A DNA stretch of 35,276 bases, taken from an uncultured Roseicyclus sp. (lineage in GTDB: Bacteria > Pseudomonadota > Alphaproteobacteria > Rhodobacterales > Rhodobacteraceae). The position numbers were made by a program, and so were the translations under genes. Positions within the stretch are counted from its first letter, which is position 1; every line of letters begins with the position of its first letter. The notes below the pieces were generated by a model. The model saw nothing but the letters and a program-made list of their open reading frames with translations, did no database searches and was not told where the DNA came from. The stretch spans positions 1 to 35,276 of the forward strand of contig CAKZPN010000003.1 of assembly GCA_937139335.1 (NCBI GenBank), given 5' to 3'. Of this stretch, positions 10,137-17,887 are shown piece after piece.

Positions 10137-10754
10137 ATGACCAGGTTGAGCTACCTCAAGGAAACGCCCTCGCAGACCGCCGGCCCTTACGTCCACATCG
10201 GCCTCGCCCCCGGCGCGGCAGGCTTCGACATCTATGAGCGAGAGCTTGGCTGGGACATCGCCGGGCCGAACGCGGCGGGCGAGCGCATTCGCGTCGAGGG
10301 GCTGGTGATCGACGGCACCGGCAGCCCGATCAAGGACGTGCTGATCGAGGCGTGGCAGGCCAATGCCGACGGCCACTACGCCCACCCCGAAGGCGGTGGC
10401 AAGGTCGAGGACGGGTTTCGCGGCTGGGGCCGCGTCATCACCGACTTCGACACCGGCGAATGGGGTTTCGACACCGTGAAGCCCGGCCCGGTGCCGGGTC
10501 GCAACGGCAGCGTGCAGGCACCGCACATCACGCTCTGGATCGTCGCGCGCGGCATCAACCTCGGTCTGAACACGCGGCTCTACTTCGACGACGAAACCGA
10601 GGCGAACACCGCAGACCCGGTGCTGAACCTGATCGAGTGGGAACGCCGTCGGCCTACCCTGATCGCACGTCGGAGTGACGCGGGCGGAAAACCTGTCTAC
10701 CGTTTCGACATCCGCATCCAGGGGGAAGACGAGACCGTCTTTTTCGATATCTGA
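10137..10754 (+). CDS. pcaG: Protocatechuate 3,4-dioxygenase alpha subunit
   Basis: This 205-residue alpha subunit carries the N-terminal signature TPSQTAGPYVHIG and the conserved region GLVIDGTGSPIKDVLIEAWQ. It lacks the HIH pair of the beta subunit (here PHITLWIV), as expected for the non-iron subunit that shapes the active site. A GAGGGG ribosome binding site lies in the end of pcaH, 8 nt before the ATG. The BKACE gene starts one base after its stop. Confidence 0.95.
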   Translation: MTRLSYLKETPSQTAGPYVHIGLAPGAAGFDIYERELGWDIAGPNAAGERIRVEGLVIDGTGSPIKDVLIEAWQANADGHYAHPEGGGKVEDGFRGWGRVITDFDTGEWGFDTVKPGPVPGRNGSVQAPHITLWIVARGINLGLNTRLYFDDETEANTADPVLNLIEWERRRPTLIARRSDAGGKPVYRFDIRIQGEDETVFFDI

Positions 10755-10755
10755 C

Positions 10756-11598
10756 ATGACCAATCCTTGCATCATCTGCGTGGCCATCACCGGCAGCCTA
10801 CCGACCAAGGCCAACAACCCCGCCGTGCCGATCACCGTGTCGGAGCAGGTGGAATCCACCCACGAGGCGTTCGAGGCGGGCGCCGCCATCGTCCACGCCC
10901 ATGTGCGCAACGACGACCAGACGCCGTCGTCCGACCCCGAGAGATTCGCACGCCTGAAGGAGGGGCTGGAGAAATACTGCCCCGGCATGATCATCCAGTT
11001 TTCCACCGGCGGCCGGTCCGGCGCGGGGCAGGCGCGGGGCGGGATGCTGCCGCTGAAACCCGACATGGCCTCGCTCTCGGTCGGGTCGAACAACTTTCCC
11101 ACCCGCGTCTACGAGAACCCTCCGGACCTGGTGGACTGGCTCGCCTCCGAGATGCTGACTTACGAAGTGAAGCCAGAGATCGAGGCGTTCGATCTGAGCC
11201 ACATCCTGAAAGCCAAGGAGATGCTGGACAAGGGCCAGCTCACCGGCACGCCCTACGTGCAGTTCGTGATGGGTGTGAAGAACGCCATGCCCGCCGACCG
11301 CGACGTGTTCGACTATTACGTCCACACCGTGCACCGGCTTTTCGGCAAGGATGCGCCCTGGTGCGCGGCGGGGATCGGGGCGAACCAGATCGTGCTGAAC
11401 GAATGGGCCATCGCCGCCGGTGGCCACGCCCGCACCGGGCTGGAGGACAACGTGCGCCTCGACCGCGACAGGCTGGCCGCGTCCAACGCCGCGCTCGTCT
11501 GCCGCGCCGTGGAGATCTGCGAAACGCATGAACGGCCGGTCGCGACATGGGCCGAGGCACGGCAGATGCTTGGTCTGCGGATGCCTGCCGCCGCCTGA
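10756..11598 (+). CDS. Beta-keto acid cleavage enzyme (BKACE, DUF849)
   Basis: This 280-residue TIM-barrel enzyme belongs to the DUF849/BKACE family. These Zn enzymes condense a beta-keto acid with acetyl-CoA to give acetoacetate plus a new CoA ester. The metal ligands are visible: His47 and His49 in IVHAHVRND, and Glu230 in TGLEDN, closely matching the positions known for Kce (His46, His48, Glu230). The ATG at 10756 lies one base after the pcaG stop, and the whole run pobA-pcaC-pcaH-pcaG-BKACE looks like one operon. The context suggests beta-ketoadipate as substrate, giving succinyl-CoA and acetoacetate in place of PcaIJ and PcaF. That activity has been reported for some BKACE members; for this one it is inference. 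Confidence 0.85.
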   Translation: MTNPCIICVAITGSLPTKANNPAVPITVSEQVESTHEAFEAGAAIVHAHVRNDDQTPSSDPERFARLKEGLEKYCPGMIIQFSTGGRSGAGQARGGMLPLKPDMASLSVGSNNFPTRVYENPPDLVDWLASEMLTYEVKPEIEAFDLSHILKAKEMLDKGQLTGTPYVQFVMGVKNAMPADRDVFDYYVHTVHRLFGKDAPWCAAGIGANQIVLNEWAIAAGGHARTGLEDNVRLDRDRLAASNAALVCRAVEICETHERPVATWAEARQMLGLRMPAAA

Positions 11599-11631
11599 GT
11601 CCGCCCGACACCCGCAAGCTCGCACTGGTCT

Positions 11632-11655
11632 CGCCCCTCAAGATGCGGAGGGGCG
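11632..11655 (+). terminator. Hairpin after the pca operon, possible terminator
   Basis: CGCCCCTC (11632-11639) pairs with GAGGGGCG (11648-11655) over an 8-nt loop, 34 bp after the BKACE stop. The stem is strong, but no T-run follows on the plus strand. If it ends transcription it may need Rho or act as a 3' end stabiliser. The rest of this gap (to 11751) holds an AT-richer stretch, 11670-11730, that is the likely promoter region of the next operon. It includes the weak dyad TCAC-N9-GTGA at 11680-11696. Confidence 0.4.
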
Positions 11656-11751
11656 GGGCGCACCCATTTGCCTAGTCTTTCACTCAGGTATTGTGATTCC
11701 CGAGCTATTCAGTCAGGTTTTGCGTGACGCCGTCGAGTCGGAGGCTTTCAC

Positions 11752-11934
11752 GTGCCCAATCCAGATCAGCCGCCCGGAGACTTCTGCCGATGGGAATTGT
11801 TCCAGTTGGCCTTCGAAGGTGTCGCCTACCCGGCGATGTCGATCGAACATCTGCTCGACCGGTTCCTGGAACCCGAGGGCCGCGCCCTTTCGGCGGCGCA
11901 TGACCAGACAATGACAAGAGGGACCCGGAGATGA
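11752..11934 (+). CDS. Possible 60-residue leader or small protein upstream of the imelysin gene
   Basis: A GTG start at 11752 has a near-ideal GGAGG ribosome binding site 7 nt upstream (11740-11744). The frame ends at 11934 in an ATGA overlap with the imelysin start codon. Both signals suggest translation coupled to the imelysin gene. The protein (VPNPDQPPGDFCRWELFQLA at its start, then a helical EHLLDRFLEPEGRAL stretch) has no signal peptide or membrane helix and was not recognised. It could be a coupling leader that couples to the iron genes, or a chance frame in GC-rich DNA. Confidence 0.4.
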   Translation: MPNPDQPPGDFCRWELFQLAFEGVAYPAMSIEHLLDRFLEPEGRALSAAHDQTMTRGTRR

Positions 11935-13193
11935 TCCGCACTTTGATGACCACGACGGCGCTTGCGGTCGGCCTCGCTGGCGCTGCGCAGGCACAGACAG
12001 CCGCGGAGGTGCTGGACACCTACGCCGACATTGCCGCCGCGAGTTACGAGGACAGCCTGACCGCCGCGCGCCGCCTGCAGGATGCCGTGGCCGCGCTGAC
12101 CGCCGAGCCCTCCGCCGAGGCGCTGCAAGCCGCCCGCGCCGCCTGGCTCGCGGCCCGCGTACCCTACCAGCAGACCGAGGTTTATCGGTTCGGCAACGCC
12201 ATCGTCGATGATTGGGAGGGCCGCGTGAACGCCTGGCCGCTCGACGAGGGGCTGATCGACTATGTCGATGGCGCCTATGGCGGGCCGACCGACGAGAACC
12301 AGTTCGCCGCGCTGAACGTCATCGCCAACCCGAGCTTCACCCTCTCGGGCACCGAGATCGACGCCACCGAGATCACGCCGGACCTGCTGCAGGACACGCT
12401 GCAGGAAGCTGACGGGATCGAGGCCAATGTCGCGACCGGCTACCACGCCATCGAATTCCTGCTCTGGGGCCAGGACCTGAACGGCCACGGCGCGGGCGCG
12501 GGCAACCGGCCCTGGACCGACTATGCGATGGGCGACGCCTGCACCGGCGGCAACTGCGACCGGCGCGGCGCGTACCTGACGGCGGCGACGGACCTGCTGG
12601 TGTCCGACCTGGAATGGATGGCCGCACAGTGGGTCGAAGGCGGCGCAGCGCGCGAGACGCTGATGGAAGACGAGCAGGCCGGCCTCTCCGCGATGCTCAC
12701 TGGGATGGGCTCGCTCTCCTATGGCGAACAGGCCGGCGAGCGGATGCGGCTTGGCCTGATGCTGAACGACCCCGAGGAAGAGCATGACTGCTTCTCGGAC
12801 AACACGCACAACAGCCATTACTACGACGGGCTGGGCGTGCAGAACGTCTACCTCGGCGAATACGTGCGGATCGACGGCAGCCTCGTCACCGGCCCGTCGC
12901 TGTCCGACCTCGTCGCGGCGGAAAGCGCCGAGCTGGACGCCGAGCTGCGTCAGCGCCTGTCGGAGACGATGATGGCGCTCGGCCGGATCAAGTCCACGGC
13001 CGAAGCGGGCTTCGCCTACGACCAGATGCTCGAGCGCGGCAACGAAGCCGGCGAGGCGCTGGTGATGGGCGGCGTCGACGCGCTGATCGCGCAGACGCGC
13101 TCGATAGAACGGGTCGTGGCGGAGCTTGACCTCGGCGGCATCGACATCGAAGGATCGGACAGCCTCGACAACCCCTCCTCGGTCTTTCAGTGA
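11931..13193 (+). CDS. Imelysin family (M75) iron-regulated periplasmic protein
   Basis: This 420-residue protein has an N-terminal signal peptide (about 1-21, ending AQAQ). The family hallmark GxHxxE is intact: G170-Y-H172-A-I-E175 in GYHAIEFLLWGQD. Other typical stretches are VYRFGNAIVDDWEGRVNAWPLDEG and a Cys pair in CTGGNCDRRG. Imelysin/IrpA proteins are periplasmic or outer-membrane linked, are often induced by iron limitation, and bind metal through the GxHxxE helix. Despite the name, proteolysis is doubtful for many members. Ribosome binding site GAGGGA lies 7 nt before the ATG. It opens a four-gene module (imelysin, DUF1111, second imelysin, DUF1513) next to the haem uptake genes, so a role in iron or haem capture is likely but unproven. 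Confidence 0.88.
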   Translation: MIRTLMTTTALAVGLAGAAQAQTAAEVLDTYADIAAASYEDSLTAARRLQDAVAALTAEPSAEALQAARAAWLAARVPYQQTEVYRFGNAIVDDWEGRVNAWPLDEGLIDYVDGAYGGPTDENQFAALNVIANPSFTLSGTEIDATEITPDLLQDTLQEADGIEANVATGYHAIEFLLWGQDLNGHGAGAGNRPWTDYAMGDACTGGNCDRRGAYLTAATDLLVSDLEWMAAQWVEGGAARETLMEDEQAGLSAMLTGMGSLSYGEQAGERMRLGLMLNDPEEEHDCFSDNTHNSHYYDGLGVQNVYLGEYVRIDGSLVTGPSLSDLVAAESAELDAELRQRLSETMMALGRIKSTAEAGFAYDQMLERGNEAGEALVMGGVDALIAQTRSIERVVAELDLGGIDIEGSDSLDNPSSVFQ

Positions 13194-13201
13194 GTTCCAA
13201 T

Positions 13202-13228
13202 GGGGAGGCGCGCCACCCGCGCCTCCCC
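13202..13228 (+). promoter_or_regulatory. Strong intercistronic hairpin between imelysin and DUF1111 genes
   Basis: GGGGAGGCGCG (13202-13212) and CGCGCCTCCCC (13218-13228) form a perfect 11-bp stem with a 5-nt loop, 8 bp after the imelysin stop and 15 bp before the next ATG. No T-run follows. Inside an operon such a structure can stabilise the upstream message or reduce readthrough, so that the imelysin is made in excess over the di-haem protein. It may also block the next ribosome binding site; no clear Shine-Dalgarno is seen for the ATG at 13244. Confidence 0.6.
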
Positions 13229-13243
13229 GACAGCGGCACCCCC

Positions 13244-14800
13244 ATGAAACACGTCCTGCTTGCCATGCTGCCCGTCGCGGTGGCTTTCGCGATTCCGGCC
13301 CTCGTGATGGCCGATGGCGATCGTCCCGCCCCCTGGGCGGGGCTCGCGGACGTGCACCTCGACATCATACCGCGTACGCCGGACGAACGCGCGCGGGTCG
13401 CCGAAGTCACCGCCTTGCCCAGCGACTTCTCAGCGCCCTGGCGGTTCGAGGAGAACGCGGGCGGCGCGCAGACCGTGCGGGCGCGCAACACGCCCGACGC
13501 GTTCTCCCAGCCCGCTGCGAACCTGACCTTCGCACAGGAGCTGGATTTCCGCGTCGGCAACGGCATGTTCCGGCGCATCTGGGTCTCCGCCCCCTCCTCG
13601 ACGCTGGCCTCGGACGGGCTCGGGCCGCTCTACAACGCGCGGTCGTGTCAGCGCTGCCATCTGAAGGACGGCCGCGGCCACCCACCCGACGGGCCGGAGG
13701 ACGGCGCGGTGTCGATGTTCCTGCGCCTCTCGATCCCGGCGCCCGAGGTGCAGGACATGGCGCGCTACATCGAAGGCACCCATCCCACCGCGCCCGAACC
13801 GACCTATGGCACCCAGCTTCAGGATTTCAGCCTGCCCGGCCTCGTCCCCGAATACCGGCTCGACGTGAGGTACGAGGAAATCGACGTGCCGCTGTCCGGC
13901 GGCGAGGTGGCGACGCTGCGGCGCCCCACCTACACCGCCGCCGACCTTGGCTACGGGCCGCTCCATCCCGACACGATGCTGAGCCCGCGCGTCGCGCCGC
14001 AGATGATCGGCATGGGGCTGCTCGAGGCGATCCCGACCGAGGACATTCTCGCCCTGGCCGACCCCGAGGATCGCGACGGCGACGGCATCTCGGGCCGCCC
14101 ACAGGTCGTCTGGTCGGATGTTCATGACCGCCCGATGCTGGGCCGCTTCGGGCACAAGGCCGGCAACCCGACCGTGCTGGAACAGACCGCCAGCGCCTTT
14201 GCCGGCGACATCGGCATTTCCAACCCGATCCACACCGCGGGGTCGGGCGAATGCACCGACCAACAGACCGACTGCACCGCGGCGCGCCATGGCGGCGACC
14301 CGGAACAGGGCGGGTTCGAGATCGACCAGACCGGCCTCGACCTCGTCACCTTCTACAGCCAGACCCTCGCCGTGCCCGCCCGCCGCGACGTGGGTGAGGC
14401 GCAGGTGCTGCGCGGGCGAGAGGTGTTCTACGACACCGGTTGCGCCGCCTGTCACCGGCCGAATTTCGTCACCCACCGGCTGGAAGGCGACAACCCCGCC
14501 AGCTTCCAGCTGATCTGGCCCTACACCGACCTGTTGCTGCACGATATGGGCGAAGGGCTGGCCGACAACCGCCCCGAGGGCCGCGCGGATGGGCGCGAAT
14601 GGCGCACCGCGCCGCTCTGGGGCATCGGCATGACCGAGACAGTGTCCGGCCACACCTACTTCCTGCATGATGGCCGCGCGCGGTCGCTGCTCGAGGCGGT
14701 GCTGTGGCATGGCGGCGAGGCTGAGGCCGCCCGCGATGCCGTGGTCGCCATGCCGCCCGAGGATCGCGCCGACCTGATCCGTTTCCTGGAGAGCCTATGA
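13244..14800 (+). CDS. Di-haem oxidoreductase family protein (DUF1111, COG3488 'thiol oxidoreductase')
   Basis: This 518-residue periplasmic c-type cytochrome has a signal peptide (MKHVLLAMLPVAVAFAIPAL) and two CxxCH haem sites, C135-Q-R-C138-H139 and C400-A-A-C403-H404. The DUF1111 features are GLGPLYNARSCQRCH, GKAGNPTVLEQTASAFAGD and the C-terminal GLADNRPEGRADG / FLHDGRARSLLEAVLWHGGEA. The last is shared with MauG and cytochrome c peroxidase-like proteins. The ATG at 13244 is chosen because a signal peptide begins there; an in-frame ATG near 13190 would put 18 polar residues in front of it. DUF1111 genes are often found beside imelysin genes. Electron transfer coupled to iron handling is plausible; the 'thiol oxidoreductase' name is only a prediction. 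Confidence 0.87.
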   Translation: MKHVLLAMLPVAVAFAIPALVMADGDRPAPWAGLADVHLDIIPRTPDERARVAEVTALPSDFSAPWRFEENAGGAQTVRARNTPDAFSQPAANLTFAQELDFRVGNGMFRRIWVSAPSSTLASDGLGPLYNARSCQRCHLKDGRGHPPDGPEDGAVSMFLRLSIPAPEVQDMARYIEGTHPTAPEPTYGTQLQDFSLPGLVPEYRLDVRYEEIDVPLSGGEVATLRRPTYTAADLGYGPLHPDTMLSPRVAPQMIGMGLLEAIPTEDILALADPEDRDGDGISGRPQVVWSDVHDRPMLGRFGHKAGNPTVLEQTASAFAGDIGISNPIHTAGSGECTDQQTDCTAARHGGDPEQGGFEIDQTGLDLVTFYSQTLAVPARRDVGEAQVLRGREVFYDTGCAACHRPNFVTHRLEGDNPASFQLIWPYTDLLLHDMGEGLADNRPEGRADGREWRTAPLWGIGMTETVSGHTYFLHDGRARSLLEAVLWHGGEAEAARDAVVAMPPEDRADLIRFLESL

Positions 14801-15783
14801 CGCGCCTTGCCCCGCTTGCCCTGATCCTCGCGCTTGCCACGCCCGCCGCCGCAGACGTGGACAGCGCGCTCGACCAGCACATCCTGCCCGGCTACGCCCG
14901 CTTTGCCGAGGCGGCAGCGACCCTGGCACAATCGGCGCAGGATGACTGCCGCACCGCCGCCCTGCGCCCCGCCTACCACGCCGCCTTCGATGCCTGGATG
15001 GCCGTCGCCGACCTGCGGCTGGGCCCATCCGAGACCGGCGCGCTCTCCATCGCGTTCTGGCCCGACGCGCGCGGATTCACGCAGCGCACGCTCGGCCGGA
15101 TGATCGCCGAGGAAGACCCGGTTGCCAGCGACGTCGAGGGCTATGCCGAGGTTTCCATCGCCGCGCGCGGGTACTTCGCGCTCGACATGCTGATGTACGA
15201 GCCGGATTTCGGCATGTATCCGCCCGACAGCTACACCTGCACGCTCGTCACCACCGTCGCCGCCGATCTCGCGCGGCAGGCGGAAGCGCTGGAGCAGGCA
15301 TGGAGTGGCGACTTCGCCGAGACCCTGCGCACTGCCGGAGAAGCCGGGAACGCCACCTATCTCACCGAGGACGAAGCCTTCCGTGCGATCTACACCCAGA
15401 TCCTGACCTCGCTGGAATTCACCGCCGACCAGCGTTTGGGGCAGCCGATGGGCACCTTCGACCGCCCCCGCCCCGCGCGGGCCGAGGCGCGCCGCTCCGG
15501 CCGCAGCCTGCACAACGTCCTGCTGGCGGCAGAGGCCGCGCATGACCTCGCCCTGGCGTTGGCGGACTGGGAGATGCCTGCGACGGAGGCCGCGCTGGCG
15601 GAGGTGCAGTCCGCCGCGACCCGCATCGACGACCCGATGTTCCAGGACGTGACCGACCCGCAGGCTCGGCTCCGCGTGGAGGTTCTGCAACAGGAGGTCC
15701 GGGGCCTGCGCAGCGCGATCGAGGCCGAGATCGGCACGCGCCTCGGCATCACGCCCGGCTTCAACTCGCAAGACGGGGATTGA
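14797..15783 (+). CDS. Second, degenerate imelysin family protein
   Basis: This 328-residue protein has a signal peptide (MTRLAPLALILALATPAAADV). The body is like imelysin: DAWMAVADLRLGPSET, then IAFWPDARGFTQRTLGRMI, and a C-terminal helical region. At the place of the GxHxxE motif it reads G125-Y-F127-A-L-D130, so the His is Phe and the Glu is Asp. The metal site of standard imelysins is therefore lost or altered. It overlaps the DUF1111 gene by 4 bp (ATGA) and is followed 4 bp later by the DUF1513 gene, so all are one operon. It may be a structural partner of the first imelysin or of the di-haem protein. Confidence 0.8.
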   Translation: MTRLAPLALILALATPAAADVDSALDQHILPGYARFAEAAATLAQSAQDDCRTAALRPAYHAAFDAWMAVADLRLGPSETGALSIAFWPDARGFTQRTLGRMIAEEDPVASDVEGYAEVSIAARGYFALDMLMYEPDFGMYPPDSYTCTLVTTVAADLARQAEALEQAWSGDFAETLRTAGEAGNATYLTEDEAFRAIYTQILTSLEFTADQRLGQPMGTFDRPRPARAEARRSGRSLHNVLLAAEAAHDLALALADWEMPATEAALAEVQSAATRIDDPMFQDVTDPQARLRVEVLQQEVRGLRSAIEAEIGTRLGITPGFNSQDGD

Positions 15784-15787
15784 GGCC

Positions 15788-16858
15788 ATGACGACCCGCC
15801 GCACCTTCCTTGCTGCCTTGCTCGCGTCGGGTGCCGCGCCGCGGATTGGCTGGGCGGCGGTCGGCAACCCTTCCTTTCTCGCCGCCGCGCAGGAGGCGGA
15901 TGGCGGCTTCGCGCTCTACGGCATCGACACCGGCGGCACAGCCACCTTCCGCGTCCCCTTGCCCGCGCGCGGTCATGCCGGGGCGGGGCATCCGCGCCGC
16001 GCCGAGGCCGTCGCCTTCGCCCGACGACCGGGCAGCTTCGCGCTGGTCCTCGATTGCGCGCGCGGCGAGGTGCGCCACCGCCTAACCCCGCCCGAGGGGC
16101 GGCAGTTCAACGGCCATGGCGTCTTTACCGAGGATGGCGCGGTGCTGTTCACCAGCGAACAGCGCAGCGACACCAGCGACGGCGTCATCGGCATCTGGGA
16201 TGTCGCGGCGGGCTACGTCCGCATCGGCGAGACACCGAGCGGCGGCATCGGCCCTCATGACCTGCGCCTGATGCCCGATGGCGAGACGCTGGTGGTCGCG
16301 AATGGCGGCATCGCCACCGACCCGAGCGACCGGACCAAGCTGAATATCCCGGTGATGCGGCCGAACCTGACGTGGCTCGACCTTTCCGGCACGATCCTCG
16401 AGCAGGTCGAGCCGGAAGAGGAACTGCGGCAGACCTCGATCCGCCACATCGCGATCCGCGCCGACGGGCTGGTCGGTGTCGCGATGCAATGGGAGGGGGA
16501 GCCGGGCGCGGCCGTGCCGCTACTGGCTCTGCACCGTCGCGGCGAACCGCGGCGACTGGCCGAGGCGCCGCTGGCCGATGAGCTGGCGATGCAGGGCTAT
16601 GCCGGCAGCATCGCCTTCAGCGGTGACGGCGGCGAACTGGCGATCACCTCGCCCCGCGGCGGACGGCTGCACAGGTTCTCGGACACGGGCGCGTTCCTCG
16701 GCGCCGTGTCCCGCTCCGACGTCTGCGGCCTCGCACCCCTTGGCGACGGCTACCTGGCCAGCGACGGGTTGGGCGGGCTGATCTCGGTCGGCCCCGAGGG
16801 CGCAGCGCCGCTTGGCCGGATGGACTGCGCCTGGGACAACCACATTGTCGCGCTGTGA
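15788..16858 (+). CDS. DUF1513 family Tat-exported beta-propeller protein
   Basis: This 356-residue protein starts with a twin-arginine signal (TRRTFLAALLASG), so it is probably folded in the cytoplasm before export, perhaps with a cofactor. The body has repeated beta-propeller-like blades (for example GHGVFTEDGAVLFTSE, GPHDLRLMPDGETLVVANGG, GSIAFSGDGGELAITSPRGG). DUF1513 has no proven function. Here it is the last gene of the imelysin-DUF1111-imelysin run and is separated from hmuT by a hairpin. A periplasmic role with the other three proteins is likely. Confidence 0.82.
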   Translation: MTTRRTFLAALLASGAAPRIGWAAVGNPSFLAAAQEADGGFALYGIDTGGTATFRVPLPARGHAGAGHPRRAEAVAFARRPGSFALVLDCARGEVRHRLTPPEGRQFNGHGVFTEDGAVLFTSEQRSDTSDGVIGIWDVAAGYVRIGETPSGGIGPHDLRLMPDGETLVVANGGIATDPSDRTKLNIPVMRPNLTWLDLSGTILEQVEPEEELRQTSIRHIAIRADGLVGVAMQWEGEPGAAVPLLALHRRGEPRRLAEAPLADELAMQGYAGSIAFSGDGGELAITSPRGGRLHRFSDTGAFLGAVSRSDVCGLAPLGDGYLASDGLGGLISVGPEGAAPLGRMDCAWDNHIVAL

Positions 16859-16862
16859 CGCG

Positions 16863-16883
16863 GCGGCGACGGGTTGTCGCCGC
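16863..16883 (+). terminator. Hairpin after the imelysin/DUF1513 operon
   Basis: GCGGCGAC (16863-16870) and GTCGCCGC (16876-16883) form a perfect 8-bp stem with a GGGTT loop, 4 bp after the DUF1513 stop. An A-rich tract, not a T-run, follows on the plus strand, so it is not a textbook intrinsic terminator. It may separate this operon from hmuT. Confidence 0.45.
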
Positions 16884-16893
16884 AGCAAAAACT

Positions 16894-16906
16894 GAGTAAA
16901 TGACTC
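16894..16906. promoter_or_regulatory. Putative operator upstream of hmuT
   Basis: GAGT (16894-16897) and ACTC (16903-16906) form a small dyad around AAATG in the AT-richer part of the 140-bp gap before hmuT. The haem operon of this group is usually iron-controlled, so this is a candidate iron-response site. The match to any named box was not established. Similar ACTCAG text occurs in the promoter region of the imelysin operon (11681-11687). Confidence 0.25.
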
Positions 16907-16998
16907 GGACATGGGGCGCCGCCCCGGCCAGCGTTCCCGCACCCCGGTGCGGCGCCAGCGATCGATCGTTCCTTCTCAACCTTGATCGCAGGCTTTCG

Positions 16999-17883
16999 AT
17001 GCACCGCACGCCCCCCCGCCCGTCCCGTCCCCTGGTCCGCAGCGCCGCGCTGGCGCTCTGTTGCATCGCTGGGTTTGCCGCGAGCCATGCGCGGGCGGAC
17101 GAGCCCGGTGCGCGGGTCATCGCGCTTGGCGGCGCGGTGACGGAGATCATCTATGCGATCGGCGAAGGCAACCGGTTGGTGGCCCGCGACAGCACCTCGA
17201 CCTTTCCCGAGGCGGCCCTGGCGCTGCCCGATGTCGGCTATGTCCGCGCGCTCTCGCCCGAGGGCGTGCTGTCGGTCGACCCGGACCTGATCGTCGCCAT
17301 CGAGGGCAGCGGCCCGGTAGAGGCGGTGGAGGTGTTGCAAAGCGCAGGCGTGCCCTTCGTCACCGTGCCCGAGGGCTACGACGCCGCCGCGATCCGCACC
17401 AAGATCGAGACGGTGGCCGAGGCGCTCGGCGTCGCCGAAGCCGGCGCGGAGCTGGCCGACCGCGTCGAGGCGGAGCTGGCCGCCGCGGTCGCGGAGGCGC
17501 GGCTCGACACGCCGCCCCGCGTCCTCTTCGTGCTGTCCTTGCAGGGCGGGCGCGTGATGGCCGCCGGGGCCGACACCTCCGCGCAGGGCATCATCGAACT
17601 GGCCGGCGGGGTCAACGCGATGGAGGGTTTCGACGGCTACCAGCAGGTCAGCGACGAGGCGGTTCTGTTGGCGCAACCGGACGTGATCCTGATGATGGAC
17701 CGTACCGGCGACCACGCGGCGGGCGCGGACGACGTCCTGGGCCACCCGGCGCTGGGTGCGACGCCGGCCTCGGAAACTGGCGCGGTCGTGCGGCTGCCGG
17801 GGATGCTGCTGCTGGGCTTCGGCCCGCGCACGCCCGAGGCGGTCCGCGCGCTGTCGGCCGCGTTCCGGCAGGCGCAGGGCTGA
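16999..17883 (+). CDS. hmuT: Haem ABC transporter periplasmic binding protein HmuT
   Basis: This 294-residue class III (TroA/BtuF-like) binding protein begins with a signal peptide after a basic start (SRPLVRSAALALCCIAGFAASHARA). The mature start RVIALGGAVTEIIYAIG, the GYVRALSPEGVLSVDPDLIVA region and GHPALGATPASETGAVVRLPGMLLLGFGPRTPEAV are typical of HmuT. It carries haem from the outer-membrane receptor to HmuU. The ATG at 16999 starts the signal peptide and has AGG 6 nt upstream; the open frame continues upstream without similarity. hmuU follows after 4 bp. Confidence 0.92.
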   Translation: MHRTPPRPSRPLVRSAALALCCIAGFAASHARADEPGARVIALGGAVTEIIYAIGEGNRLVARDSTSTFPEAALALPDVGYVRALSPEGVLSVDPDLIVAIEGSGPVEAVEVLQSAGVPFVTVPEGYDAAAIRTKIETVAEALGVAEAGAELADRVEAELAAAVAEARLDTPPRVLFVLSLQGGRVMAAGADTSAQGIIELAGGVNAMEGFDGYQQVSDEAVLLAQPDVILMMDRTGDHAAGADDVLGHPALGATPASETGAVVRLPGMLLLGFGPRTPEAVRALSAAFRQAQG

Positions 17884-17887
17884 CGCT

